Assembly (NCBI RefSeq): GCF_008000815.1 | Contig: NZ_CP042806.1 | Span: 6,200,001 to 6,264,000, forward strand | Source of the DNA: Terriglobus albidus | GTDB lineage: Bacteria > Acidobacteriota > Terriglobia > Terriglobales > Acidobacteriaceae | Direction of reading: 5' to 3' | DNA: 64,000 nt | Shown here: positions 16,443 through 25,567 of the stretch, piece after piece | How positions within the stretch are numbered: position 1 is the first letter of the stretch | How the letters are laid out: every line of letters starts with the position of its first letter | Program-made: the position numbers and the translations under genes | Notes under the pieces: generated by a model | Told to the model about the DNA's origin: nothing | The model's input: only the letters and a program-made list of their open reading frames with translations | Databases searched by the model: none

Positions 16443-16824
16443 GAGTCGGTCGCCCATGCACCGGGTGCCCCACATACGCGAAGCTTATGTGGGAGTATCG
16501 AGCGTCAGCTCGATAATGCTTTGCGATGGTATTTAGCAACACTCGTTCCTCAGGTTTCCCGATAAAGGCGTTTCGATCCTAGTAAAGATAAAACGCTTCG
16601 AGCTAAGCTCGAATGCCCACATAAGCTTCGCGTATGTGGGGCACCCGGTTCGTTGTGTCGCGCTCTGCATGACCCTTTGTTTGTCATCCCGCAGGGATCT
16701 GCTTTTTCGTCTGGCTCTCCCCAACACTTGAGGTAGAAAAGCGGATTTCTCCGCTGCGCTGCGAAATGACAAACAAAACGACAAAGTCATAGCCGAAAGC
16801 TCCAAACGCTAGAATTGAGGAGCA
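16443..16824. repeat. Inverted pair of REP-like hairpins plus dispersed repeat
   Basis: A REP-like copy at 16463-16494 (GGGTGCCCCACATACGCG..TATGTGGGA) faces an inverted copy at 16616-16648, about 120 bp apart, each with a TCGAGC/GCTCGA companion. A two-armed TTTGTCATCCCGCAGGGATC..GCGGATTTCTCC..ATGACAAAC element follows (16677-16779). No credible gene is present. The dxr ribosome site GAGGAG lies at the right end. Confidence 0.75.
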
Positions 16825-18003
16825 ATGTCCGTAAAGAAGATCGCTATCCTCGGTTCTACCGGATCCATCGGCACCAGCACCCTGTCCATCTGCGAAAGCT
16901 TTCCGGATCGTTTCCAGCCGGTCTCGCTTGCCGCCGGTCGCAACCTCGATGTAGCCGTTGCGCAGTGCAAACAGTGGCGGCCGCGGCTGGTCTCCATGGC
17001 GACCGAAGAGCTGGCTGATCAGCTTGCCGCGCGGCTACGCTCTGAAGGCGTGACCGGCATCGATGTAGTGCATGGAACTGCAGGAACCGTTGCCGTGGCC
17101 ACGCTGCCGGAGGTCGACTTTGTTGTCTCTGCTATCGTCGGCGTCTCCGGCCTCGAAGCTACGTATGAGGCAGTTAAAGCGGGCAAAGACATCGGCCTGG
17201 CGAACAAAGAGGCTCTGGTCGCCGCAGGCGAACTGATCATCGCGGAGGCGCGGCGGAACAAGGTTGCATTGCTACCCATCGATTCCGAGCACAATGCCAT
17301 TCACCAGTGCATGCGCGGTGGAACCGCAGCCGAAGTAAAACAGATCTGGCTCACCGCCTCTGGCGGCCCTTTCCGCAGCACGCCTCTTGACCTGTTCGCA
17401 TCCATCACACCGGCGCAGGCGTTGAAACATCCGACCTGGGTGATGGGTCAGCGAATCACCATCGATTCGGCGACCATGTTGAACAAAGGTCTGGAGATCA
17501 TTGAGGCCTGCCGCCTGTTCGATCTACCTCCCGCCAAGGTCCAGGTGACGATTCACCCTCAGTCGACCATTCACTCCTTGGTGGAGTATGTGGATGGCAG
17601 CATCCTGGCGCAGCTTTCAGTCACCGACATGCGGCTGCCGATTCTGTACGCCATGGCGTATCCGGAGCGCATTCCTTCGGAGCTGACCTTCGACATGAAG
17701 TCATTGAGCCAGTTGGACTTCCAGCAACCGGACTTTGCACGGTTCCCCTGCCTGCGGCTGGCTTATGAGGCTGCCGAGGCCGGTCCGGCGCATTGCATCG
17801 CCCTGAATGCGGCCGACGAAATCGCGGTCGCAGCATTCCTTGAAGGACGTATTCCCTTCCTGGGGATTCCTCGTACAATAGAATCAGTGCTCCAGCTAAC
17901 CAAGCCCGGCCATCCCGCGTCCATTCAAGCGGTGCTTACGGCAGACCATGAGGCTCGGCAGCTTGCACGCGAGGTAGCCCTGGGCCAGGCTGCCACCCAC
18001 TGA
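16825..18003 (+). CDS. dxr: 1-deoxy-D-xylulose 5-phosphate reductoisomerase
   Basis: This 392-residue NADPH-dependent enzyme commits DXP to the MEP isoprenoid pathway. The NADPH-binding IAILGSTGSIGTSTL, the LANKEALVAAGEL segment, the metal/substrate motif PIDSEHNAIHQ and ASGGPFR are all present, as is MLNKGLEIIEACRLF. Length is normal. It provides the isopentenyl units that UppS (upstream) and the prenyl synthase at 29790 consume. Confidence 0.97.
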   Translation: MSVKKIAILGSTGSIGTSTLSICESFPDRFQPVSLAAGRNLDVAVAQCKQWRPRLVSMATEELADQLAARLRSEGVTGIDVVHGTAGTVAVATLPEVDFVVSAIVGVSGLEATYEAVKAGKDIGLANKEALVAAGELIIAEARRNKVALLPIDSEHNAIHQCMRGGTAAEVKQIWLTASGGPFRSTPLDLFASITPAQALKHPTWVMGQRITIDSATMLNKGLEIIEACRLFDLPPAKVQVTIHPQSTIHSLVEYVDGSILAQLSVTDMRLPILYAMAYPERIPSELTFDMKSLSQLDFQQPDFARFPCLRLAYEAAEAGPAHCIALNAADEIAVAAFLEGRIPFLGIPRTIESVLQLTKPGHPASIQAVLTADHEARQLAREVALGQAATH

Positions 18004-18022
18004 GGTCACCGACACACTCCCA

Positions 18023-19375
18023 ATGACAACCATTATTTATCTCGCCATCGTGCTGGGCATTATGGTGCTCGTGCATGAGCTGGGCCACTTCCTTGCCGCC
18101 AAGTGGTGTGGCGTTCGCGTTGAAACCTTCTCCATCGGCTTCGGCCGCCGACTCATCGGCTTCCGCCGCGGAGATACGGATTACCGGCTCTCGCTGTTGC
18201 CCTTCGGTGGCTACGTGAAGATGGCAGGCGATAATCCCGGCGAAGAACCGTCCGGCGATCCCGGTGAGTTCAATGCGCATCCGCGCTGGCAGCGCGTGAT
18301 TATTGCGCTGGCAGGACCGGTTGCGAACTTCATCCTGGCCTTCGCCATCATGGTCCTGGTGTTCCACTTCCATAACGAAGTGGATGAGTACATTTCCGGG
18401 CCGGCACGTGTGAACTACGTCGTGAAGGGCTCTCCGGCAGACGCCGCCGGCCTGCGTAGCGGTGACACGATTGTCCACTTCGACAACGCCGCCAATCCGG
18501 ACTGGGAAGGCGTAATGCGTCGTGCCGCGTTGAACATGAACCAGACCGTGGCGATGAGCTACCTGCATGACGGGCAGCGCGTGAATACCCGCTTCAACGT
18601 CAACGTTGGCAAGACTACCGAGTTCAACGCCGAAGCGATGCAGAGCCTGGGTATGATTCCGACGATGCAGGATGCACCGATCGGCGTCAATGAGGTGGCT
18701 GGAGGAACTCCGGCGCAGCGTGCCGGTCTGCAGGCGGGCGACAAGATTCTTGCGATCGACGGTCTGCAGCTTCGTTCTGTCCTCGCACTGCTGGCGTATC
18801 TGAACGACCAGGCCGGAAAGACCTCAACCCTGCAGGTACTGCGGAACGGCAAGACGCTGACAACGGAAGTCACGCCGGAGGTCGGTGACATCGGCAATGG
18901 CATCAAGAAGTATCGCCTTGGCTTCCTCCCGGCGCAGATGCCTCTTCGGATCTCACAGTTACCTTGGGGCGAGGCAGTCGTGCAGTCGGCCCAGGAGAAC
19001 TGGAAAGACTCAACCATGATCGTCGAGGTGCTGAAGCGGATGTTCACGCACCAGGTCTCGGTGAAGAGCCTCTCCGGACCGATTGGTATCGGCCAGCAGA
19101 TCGGCGCTGCCGCGCGTGACTCAGTGTGGACGGTCTTCCGTCTGATGGCAATGATCTCGATCAACCTTGGCATCTTCAACCTGTTGCCGATTCCGATTCT
19201 GGATGGCGGCATGATCCTGATGCTGATCGTGGAATCGGTCATCCGCCGCGACTTGAACCAGCAGCTCAAGGAGCGGGTCTACCAGGTAGCCTTCGTCTGC
19301 CTGCTGCTCTTCGCGGCTATGGTGATCTTCAATGACATCTCGAAGCTGGGATGGTTTGCGAAGCTGAAACCGTAG
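18023..19375 (+). CDS. rseP: RseP-type site-2 metalloprotease
   Basis: This 450-residue inner-membrane zinc protease has the HExxH motif in VHELGHFLAAKWCGV (His18, Glu19, His22). Two periplasmic PDZ-like domains follow (about 115-200 and 205-290, the latter with AGLQAGDKILAIDGLQL). The C-terminal NLLPIPILDGG provides the third zinc ligand Asp. Family members cut anti-sigma factors and remnant signal peptides within the membrane. It starts 19 bp after dxr and ends the cluster before a clear terminator. Confidence 0.94.
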   Translation: MTTIIYLAIVLGIMVLVHELGHFLAAKWCGVRVETFSIGFGRRLIGFRRGDTDYRLSLLPFGGYVKMAGDNPGEEPSGDPGEFNAHPRWQRVIIALAGPVANFILAFAIMVLVFHFHNEVDEYISGPARVNYVVKGSPADAAGLRSGDTIVHFDNAANPDWEGVMRRAALNMNQTVAMSYLHDGQRVNTRFNVNVGKTTEFNAEAMQSLGMIPTMQDAPIGVNEVAGGTPAQRAGLQAGDKILAIDGLQLRSVLALLAYLNDQAGKTSTLQVLRNGKTLTTEVTPEVGDIGNGIKKYRLGFLPAQMPLRISQLPWGEAVVQSAQENWKDSTMIVEVLKRMFTHQVSVKSLSGPIGIGQQIGAAARDSVWTVFRLMAMISINLGIFNLLPIPILDGGMILMLIVESVIRRDLNQQLKERVYQVAFVCLLLFAAMVIFNDISKLGWFAKLKP

Positions 19376-19393
19376 TTGTCTTTATGGCATTGC

Positions 19394-19422
19394 AAAGCCC
19401 GGCGTAATACGCCGGGCTTTTG
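19394..19422 (+). terminator. Intrinsic terminator after rseP
   Basis: AAAGCCCGGCG TAATA CGCCGGGCTTTT: an 11-bp stem with a short loop and a T run, 18 bp after the rseP stop codon. It closes the uppS-cdsA-dxr-rseP unit. Confidence 0.9.
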
Positions 19423-19448
19423 CTTTTGTGCTTACGACCATGACGCTA

Positions 19449-19558
19449 GAGCATTTTTCCTGTTGCTGGGTATCCCGAAAATGGGTGCAGCGGCGTTTTC
19501 ATCGCGGAAAACGCCCATTGATGCTGAATCCCTCCATTACACCTACAGGAAAATGCTC
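19449..19558. mobile_element. MITE-like element, copy 1
   Basis: A 110-bp element has ends GAGCATTTTTCCTG and CAGGAAAATGCTC (inverted repeats of about 13 bp) and an internal hairpin GGCGTTTTC / GAAAACGCC. Three relatives occur at 23127, 41531 and 55498 in both orientations. It encodes no protein. The terminal repeats and uniform size suggest a non-autonomous mobile element. No clear target duplication is seen. Confidence 0.65.
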
Positions 19559-19582
19559 CGGGGTAAACCTGATTACACAGAT

Positions 19583-19972
19583 TTACTTCTTGAGTGCAAC
19601 CGCCTCCGCCTCGTAGCAAGCGGCCTGGTCCCCCGAGTACTGCTCGTAAAGTTGGCGCAGTTCACACTCTCCTTCTCCGACCACCTTGAGGAACTGCCGC
19701 ACCAACTCGATTGCCTCTTCCTTCGAGTCCGCCTTCAACAGAGCAAATCCACCCACCACCTCTTTCGCTTCGGTGAAAGGCCCATCTGTTACGGTGATCT
19801 TGTCATCAGAGCGCCGAACCCGCACACCAAGCGCCGAAGGCAGGCAGCCCTCAGTGCCGAGAAGCCAGCCCTTGGTAAAGCCTTCCTCGATTAGCTTACC
19901 CATGGTTGCCATCTCTTCCGGGGAGGGCGGGGTGCTTCGTTCAGGCGCCTTGTAGATGCTTAGAAATTTCAT
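19583..19972 (-). CDS. YCII/DGPF-domain protein
   Basis: This 129-residue cytoplasmic protein begins MKFLSIYKAPERSTPPSPEE and contains VTDGPFTEAKEVVGGFALLK, the DGPF motif of the YCII-related family (PF03795). The fold is a dimeric ferredoxin-like barrel with a conserved His/Asp pocket in some members. The function is not established, and many members sit beside ECF sigma genes. No sigma gene is adjacent here. It ends just outside MITE copy 1. Confidence 0.85.
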   Translation of the reverse strand: MKFLSIYKAPERSTPPSPEEMATMGKLIEEGFTKGWLLGTEGCLPSALGVRVRRSDDKITVTDGPFTEAKEVVGGFALLKADSKEEAIELVRQFLKVVGEGECELRQLYEQYSGDQAACYEAEAVALKK

Positions 19973-20174
19973 CGTTGTCTCCTTAGAAAACGTTGGGGTT
20001 GTGAGCTGGGCTATTTGAGGCCATCAGCCTGCGAAGTCCGAGCTCTATCTATGCGTCGAATCAGGGCTCCCCTATTCGACAAAAGAATTAGAAAAATGTT
20101 TATTTTTCTTTTGCGGCCATCTCGGACAGCCTTCGCTGTCGCTCCGTCGCCTCAGACCAAATTTGTCGATGCTG

Positions 20175-21623
20175 CTAGGAGTGGGTTCCATTGTTCTGGG
20201 CCAGCGGGAGTTCCAGGTGAAATGCGGTCGCAAATGGTGCTGCGTAGTCGCTGAGGATGAGACGTCCACCACACCGGATTGCGAGTTCTCTCGCCATCCA
20301 AAGACCGACGCCTGTGCCGATGTCTGTTTTGGTGGTGAAGAACGGCTCGAAAAGATGACTGAGCACCTCGGCAGGGATACCCGGCCCGTTGTCCAGAATT
20401 CGTATACAGGCAACTTCTCCCTGAGAAAAGACCTCGACCACAATCTCTCCCATACCTTCGGCTACGGCATCGCAGGAGTTATTCAGAAGATTGATCAGGA
20501 TCTGGGTTACGTCCTCTTTGGAAGCGCTGGTTCTCGCCGGGCTCTTCTCGATTGCTCTGATCTGGCATCCTTTGGATGCGCACCGCGCGGCGAACAGATC
20601 GACTGCTTCCATCGCAATCTCGTGGAGATCGGCTGGGCTTCCCTGAGGGAAGGCCCGCTGGGTCGGGAGATGCCTGGCAACCGTGCTCAAACGTCTGATT
20701 TGCGTGTGGGCGATTACAAGATATTCGCGAGATTCTTCCGACAATGCGGGATCGGACAGCGCAAGATAGATCAGGTTCGTCAGCGCGGCCAGCGGATTAT
20801 TCAGTTCATGGGCAATGGTGGAAGACAGACGTCCGATCGCTGCCAGCTTTTCCGATCGGATCAGCGCCTGCTCCGATCGCTTCCTGGTGTCTACGTTGCT
20901 TGTGATGCCAATCCATGTATGCGGCCTTGCGGTCGAGGGTTTCCCCCGAGCCTCAAGCCAGTGCATCTCCCCATTCGGCCATAGACACCGGAACTCAATC
21001 TCAAACGGCGCGTTTTTCGCAAGCGCTTCCTGATACATCTGTGTGACGCGAGTGCGATCGTCCTCATAGACAAGCTCCAATGAGGTCGCAGGGGTGGAGG
21101 CATCCAGCAGCGGCCTGCCGAAGACATCGAGGCCATCCTCCTCCCATGTCATTCGGCCGGTCAAAAGATCGTAAGACCATGCCACGGCCTTTGAGGCTTT
21201 CTGTGCCTCGGTTAGTACTTCTCTGCGTGCGTTGAGTTCCGACAAGGCAAAGGCCAGGCAATCACGGTTCCGTCTCTGCCACTCCCAGCCGGCAGCGAAA
21301 AGATACCCTACACCAAAGGTCACGGTCGCTCGCAACACAGCGCGAACCGGATGCTCGCCCTGGTCGATTTCGAGAAACTTCCGCCATGCTCCAAAAGCCA
21401 TCGATAGGGAGGCCACGATCCCAGCCGGGAGCCGCTGCCAGAGAGTCATCGCCCCAACAAAGAGCAATGCCAGCGCGAACGGCACGTGCTTCAGGACCTC
21501 AATATGCAGGCTGACACGCGTGAGGAGGAAAGGAAGAAAAAGAGCCGCAATCAGTCCGCCTACCGTTCGCAGGGAGGGGACCTTGCCGGAGGATATTAGA
21601 CCAAGGCGAGAAGACATGCGCAT
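20175..21623 (-). CDS. Membrane-anchored PAS sensor histidine kinase, orphan
   Basis: The 482-residue protein has three or four hydrophobic segments (about 20-115) and a coiled stretch. A PAS domain follows (about 140-250, FEIEFRCLWPNGEMHWLEARG). The HisKA dimerisation helix has phospho-acceptor His272 in IAHELNNPLAAL. A HATPase_c domain follows with N box ILINLLNNSCDAV, G1 box DNGPGIP, F box LFEPFFTTK and G2 box GTGVGLWMARELA. It should autophosphorylate and donate to a response regulator, but none is encoded nearby. Signal unknown. An alternative start lies two codons downstream. Confidence 0.88.
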   Translation of the reverse strand: MRMSSRLGLISSGKVPSLRTVGGLIAALFLPFLLTRVSLHIEVLKHVPFALALLFVGAMTLWQRLPAGIVASLSMAFGAWRKFLEIDQGEHPVRAVLRATVTFGVGYLFAAGWEWQRRNRDCLAFALSELNARREVLTEAQKASKAVAWSYDLLTGRMTWEEDGLDVFGRPLLDASTPATSLELVYEDDRTRVTQMYQEALAKNAPFEIEFRCLWPNGEMHWLEARGKPSTARPHTWIGITSNVDTRKRSEQALIRSEKLAAIGRLSSTIAHELNNPLAALTNLIYLALSDPALSEESREYLVIAHTQIRRLSTVARHLPTQRAFPQGSPADLHEIAMEAVDLFAARCASKGCQIRAIEKSPARTSASKEDVTQILINLLNNSCDAVAEGMGEIVVEVFSQGEVACIRILDNGPGIPAEVLSHLFEPFFTTKTDIGTGVGLWMARELAIRCGGRLILSDYAAPFATAFHLELPLAQNNGTHS

Positions 21624-22083
21624 TCAAAATTCTCTGGGATCGGCGCAGCTTCTCCGATAAAGAGACAGTATCGATCAATCTGGCTGAAGTGGTTTAAAGA
21701 TAGCCTCATTCTTTCGCAAAAGATTACTGAATTTATTCGATTCAGACTTACCTTTTCCCGAAAAAGTTAGCCGGTTTACTTCTATACAACAGCCTTATTA
21801 CGAATCATTACCTTTGTTTATCCCTCTGGTAATCGTGCGTCGATAAACGCACTCAGGAAAGATGACGAAGAAAGGGTGGCGGAAAAGGTAGCAGGTAGAG
21901 AAGCAGATTTCTCCGCTCCCTTCGGTCACCACGAAACGACAAAAATACGGTCGCGCGAAGCGCGATACCCGACGCTAAACCCCACTCTTCGCGATAAAAC
22001 CGCGAAGAATGGGGCAACGGGTGTCTGCTGCTTTTGAATTTATCAATGCGCCCTGATACATGGGCTTTCGCTGATTGTGTGGC
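21624..22083. repeat. Non-coding gap with two repeat modules
   Basis: The AT-richer left part (21661-21880) shows no gene or structure I can support and may hold the kinase promoter. The right part holds a GAGAAGCAGATTTCTCCGCT..ACGAAACGACAAA copy (21895-21945). A CCCCACTCTTCGCG / CGCGAAGAATGGGG hairpin follows (21980-22014) with CAACGG; a relative is at 49224-49260. Confidence 0.55.
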
Positions 22084-23109
22084 TCAGCCTTCGTATGCAG
22101 TTCGCAGCTCGTCCACGATCACCTTGGCGGCTTCGCGGGCATCGGATTCCTTGTCAGGCGGGAAGCTGATGGCGCCGACGCGGGCGTGGCCGCCACCTCC
22201 GTAACGCTCGCAGATTGCGGCCAGGTTCACTAATTTCTCTACCGGAACCTTTGTCCATGGGTTAGTGCCCACAGCTACCTTTGTACGGAACGACGATTTG
22301 CTGAGGCCGATGTTGTAGACGCCATCGGGGAAGAGATAGTAAGGGATGAACTTGTTGTAGCCCTCGGTCGGCTGATCGGTGATATCGAATGTAATCACAC
22401 CGCGCTCACAGGTCGCGCGTGAACCAATTAACTCGACCGAGGCCTGATGCTTGGCCAGCAACGGCTCCAGCAGATCGGCGACAAACGGCTGCTTCAGAAT
22501 CTCTTCCAGCGGCATCTCGGTGAGCATCGGAATCAGACGCGGAATCAGCGTATCGTCCTGCGTGGACTCAATCACCATGGTCAGGCGCATGGCTGCTTCT
22601 TTCATGCCGACTGCTGCCTCGGCGCTCTCATACTTGGCGCCGTCCACGATATTGGCCCAATAAATAAGGTCCTTCAGGCCGCTGACATCCATTCCGAACG
22701 TTGTGCTGGCGATGTGCGCAATAAAGCTGGTGCACGAGGTGTAGGTGGGGTCGAAGAAGTGCCGCAGCGTCTTCGAGCCGTCATGCTGACCCGCCTCGAA
22801 GGCAGCCTGATCTTCTTTGGTGAGAAAGGCCGACTGATGGTGGTCGAACCACCAGGTCAGTTTCGGTGAGGGCGAGTACTTGAAATCGACAATGGCATTC
22901 TCATCGCCGACGAACTCGTCGCCATCGAACAAAGCTCCGGCACGATGCACCAGGCCCTGATATTGGTACTCCGTCGCTGTGCCGATGCACTCCCGGTGGA
23001 AGCGCGTAAACAGCGATGCAGAGCATGCTCCGTCAAAACATCTGTCGTGATAAAAGACGCGGCAGTTCAAATGCGGGTAAGACCTCACTCGATCGCAGCC
23101 TGTTTTCAC
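22084..23109 (-). CDS. DHH-family phosphoesterase
   Basis: This 341-residue protein has an N-terminal DHH domain. It shows VFYHDRCFDGACSASLF, NAIVDFKYSP and WWFDHHQSAF, the metal-binding Asp-His-His. The C-terminal DHHA1 segment ERYGGGGHARVGAISF binds the nucleotide or phosphate. Family members hydrolyse phosphodiesters (nanoRNA, cyclic dinucleotides, pAp) or are RecJ-like. This short two-domain form resembles oligoribonuclease/exopolyphosphatase-type members, but the substrate cannot be fixed. The start is a GTG at 23109; a second in-frame GTG lies seven codons inside. Confidence 0.85.
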   Translation of the reverse strand: MKTGCDRVRSYPHLNCRVFYHDRCFDGACSASLFTRFHRECIGTATEYQYQGLVHRAGALFDGDEFVGDENAIVDFKYSPSPKLTWWFDHHQSAFLTKEDQAAFEAGQHDGSKTLRHFFDPTYTSCTSFIAHIASTTFGMDVSGLKDLIYWANIVDGAKYESAEAAVGMKEAAMRLTMVIESTQDDTLIPRLIPMLTEMPLEEILKQPFVADLLEPLLAKHQASVELIGSRATCERGVITFDITDQPTEGYNKFIPYYLFPDGVYNIGLSKSSFRTKVAVGTNPWTKVPVEKLVNLAAICERYGGGGHARVGAISFPPDKESDAREAAKVIVDELRTAYEG

Positions 23110-23126
23110 TGCGAAATTCTAAGCAT

Positions 23127-23240
23127 AGAGTATTTTCCCTGCAGGTGTAGCGTAGGGCTTCCGCATCTATGGGCGTTTTCCGCAATGAAAACGCCGCTGC
23201 ACTCCTCTTCCGGGATACCCAGCATCAGGGAAAATGCTCT
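23127..23240. mobile_element. MITE-like element, copy 2 (inverted orientation)
   Basis: AGAGTATTTTCCCTG at the left and CAGGGAAAATGCTCT at the right bound a 114-bp element, in opposite orientation to copy 1. It has the same internal GGCGTTTTC..GAAAACGCC hairpin and a CGGGATACCCAGCA segment. It lies between two minus-strand genes. Confidence 0.65.
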
Positions 23241-23259
23241 AGTGGTCGGGCGGGAGGTG

Positions 23260-23943
23260 TCAAGCAAGCTGCATGCCGCGGAAGCTGATATTTCTGGTAT
23301 GGGTGAAGCCCAGCCGCTCGTAGATCGCAATGGCGCGATGATTTGCAGCCGCCGCATGCAGATAGTTTTCCGCGCCTTCGTTGCGGTGTTCGGCCATCAC
23401 GTGGCGGATCAACGTAGCGGCGTACCCCTTCCCGGTGTGTTGCGGATGCGTGCATACAGCGCTGATCTCGCGCCAGCCCGGCAGCGAGACCCGCACCCCC
23501 GCCATGGCAATCAACTCTCCCTCGACACGGAGGCCATAATACTGCCCCAGCTTCCAGGTCGCGGGACGGAAATAGCCGGGAAAGGCCACATCGGTCAGGG
23601 CAACCATCTCATGCGCCTCGGCTTCGCCCAGGAGAACGACCTGGTCGCTGAAGGCCGCCACCGAGGAGTCGCCCGCGAAGTGCATCTGCACGCCCGGGAG
23701 AAGAACACTCTCCACCAGGCCGTCCACAGCGGCCAGATCGTCGCCGGTGAGATAGACCTTTTCGCCGGGATGCAGTAGATCGCGGAAGGCGGCCATGCAA
23801 GCGGGGTCGCGGACATCCGCAACGCCGCCGAAGGGAATTACCTCAGCCGGATAACGGCGCGCGAGATCGCCGCCGATGGCGAGTGGGGCATTCGCGGTGA
23901 CCAGGCCGCTCCAGAATGGATTGGTGAAATCGGGATGACTCAT
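23260..23943 (-). CDS. GNAT-family N-acetyltransferase (FR47-like)
   Basis: The 227-residue protein has its C-terminal half as the acetyltransferase fold. LIAMAGVRVSLPGWREISAV is strand 4, and VCTHPQHTGKGYAATLIRHV is the acetyl-CoA pyrophosphate loop. LHAAAANHRAIAIYERLGF is the conserved C-terminal helix and strand. The N-terminal 110 residues are less conserved. The pattern matches FR47-like acetyltransferases of unknown substrate. Its start overlaps the stop of the upstream antiporter gene by four bases, so the two are probably one transcript. Confidence 0.87.
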   Translation of the reverse strand: MSHPDFTNPFWSGLVTANAPLAIGGDLARRYPAEVIPFGGVADVRDPACMAAFRDLLHPGEKVYLTGDDLAAVDGLVESVLLPGVQMHFAGDSSVAAFSDQVVLLGEAEAHEMVALTDVAFPGYFRPATWKLGQYYGLRVEGELIAMAGVRVSLPGWREISAVCTHPQHTGKGYAATLIRHVMAEHRNEGAENYLHAAAANHRAIAIYERLGFTHTRNISFRGMQLA

Positions 23944-25526
23944 AGTGGCGCCTCTCTGCGGGCTTCGCTTAGATCGAGCTCACGTTCGATCTTGCGCTGC
24001 ACCTCATCGCTGATGCGTCCCTCGTCGCGCAGACGGAGAAGCGCGTTGCGCTCCGTATGAATGGCGGCGAGAGCGACCTCGCGATAGCGATGCGAATGAC
24101 CCTCGGTCGTATCAGGAGTGCCGCAGTCGGTCACTGCCTCCAGGCGATGCTCGTATTGATGGATCAGATCCTCGTAGGCGTGCCCGGCGTGATCTCCCGC
24201 CCGGTCCCTGCTCTCCTGCAGATAGGCCAGCGCCTCTTCCAGCACAAGCTTGCGCGCCTCGTTCTCTTCGCAGTCGGGACCGCTCTGATTATCGAGACCA
24301 AGCGCACGGATGACCTTCGGCAGCGTAAGCCCCTGCAGCACCAGCGTGACAAAGATGACGCAGAAGGTCAGAAAGACGATCAGGTTCTTCTGCGGAATCT
24401 GCTCCGGCAGCGAGAGCGCGGCAGCCAGAGCCACGACACCGCGCATTCCCGTCCAGCCGATAACGAAGGACGACTTCATGGCCGGATAAGGCACATGCTG
24501 CCTGAGCAGACGCCGGCGAATAAAGTAGGCTACACGCGAGCCGGGAGCGACCCACACAATTCGAAGGACAATCAGGGCAACGGACAGAATGATGCCGTTG
24601 CGGATCATCTCCATGTGGCTGTAACCCTTGATTCCCGCCAGCACGGTAGGCAGTTGCAGACCGATGAGGACGAAGACCAGACCGTTGAGGGTGAACTCCA
24701 ACGTATCCCACACCGCATAGGCCTGCATGCGAACCTGGGGCGAGAAGATACGAGCCGCCTGCTGGCCGAGATAAAGACCGCAGGCCACCACGGCCAGGAC
24801 GCCTGAGGCTTTGACCTCTTCCGCGGCAAGATAGGCGCCGTAGGGGACGACCAGCCCGAGAGCGATCTCAACCGGACCATCGTCGATCCAATGCTCCAGC
24901 CGGGTAAAGACGGCGCCGAGCAGCAGACCTACTCCGACACCGCCGACAACCAGCCAGAGCAGCCGCAGAAGCCCGCCCGTAACCGTAGGGGTTGTACCGC
25001 GCAGCATGAGGTCCAGGCCGAATTCCAGCGCCAGAAGGCCGGTGGCGTCATTCAACAGGCTTTCACCTTCCAGCACGTCTACGATGCGGCGAGGCAATCC
25101 CAGGCGCTTGGCGATTGCGCTGGCGGCGATCGCGTCGGTCGGCGAGACCACAGCCCCCAGAAGCACGCCGGCACGCCAGTCGAACTCCTTCAAAAGCCAG
25201 CGGTTAGCTACCCACGCGACGCCGATGACGGTAAATCCGACCAGGCCCACGGCAAGCATAGCAATGCTGGTGAAATTGAAACGGAAGTCGCGCCACGAGG
25301 TCTGCCATGCAGCCGAATAGAGCAGCGGAGGCAGGAAGACCAGAAAGACGATATCCGGATTCAGAGGAATAGCCGGAAGGTGCGGTACAAAACTGAGCAG
25401 CAGGCCGCCAATTACCAAAACAATGGGATACGGCTTCTGCCACCGCCGGGCCACGCCCGCGATTGAGGCGACGAAGGCCAGCAGAAGCATCAGCACCAAT
25501 TCCAGCGAGTGCAGATTTCCACCCAT
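23940..25526 (-). CDS. Na+/H+ antiporter, CPA1 family
   Basis: The 528-residue protein has about twelve membrane helices followed by a cytoplasmic tail of roughly 130 residues rich in Glu/Arg. Conserved elements include FLPPLLYSAAWQTSW, GAVVSPTDAIAASAIAKRLG and VLEGESLLNDATGLLALEFG, which carry the transport Asp of this superfamily, plus GWTGMRGVVALAAALSLP. It probably exchanges cytosolic Na+ for external protons. It is divergent from the penicillin-acylase-family gene with only about 40 bp between start codons. Confidence 0.92.
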   Translation of the reverse strand: MGGNLHSLELVLMLLLAFVASIAGVARRWQKPYPIVLVIGGLLLSFVPHLPAIPLNPDIVFLVFLPPLLYSAAWQTSWRDFRFNFTSIAMLAVGLVGFTVIGVAWVANRWLLKEFDWRAGVLLGAVVSPTDAIAASAIAKRLGLPRRIVDVLEGESLLNDATGLLALEFGLDLMLRGTTPTVTGGLLRLLWLVVGGVGVGLLLGAVFTRLEHWIDDGPVEIALGLVVPYGAYLAAEEVKASGVLAVVACGLYLGQQAARIFSPQVRMQAYAVWDTLEFTLNGLVFVLIGLQLPTVLAGIKGYSHMEMIRNGIILSVALIVLRIVWVAPGSRVAYFIRRRLLRQHVPYPAMKSSFVIGWTGMRGVVALAAALSLPEQIPQKNLIVFLTFCVIFVTLVLQGLTLPKVIRALGLDNQSGPDCEENEARKLVLEEALAYLQESRDRAGDHAGHAYEDLIHQYEHRLEAVTDCGTPDTTEGHSHRYREVALAAIHTERNALLRLRDEGRISDEVQRKIERELDLSEARREAPL

Positions 25527-25567
25527 CTCAGCAGCATACCGGAGCGTCGGTTAGACTCAAGCTGACC

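Noticed and set aside
19449-19558. Reading the 110-bp repeat as an ordinary terminator of rseP
   Set aside because: A separate clear terminator lies at 19394-19422, and the repeat recurs elsewhere with terminal inverted repeats and internal structure.
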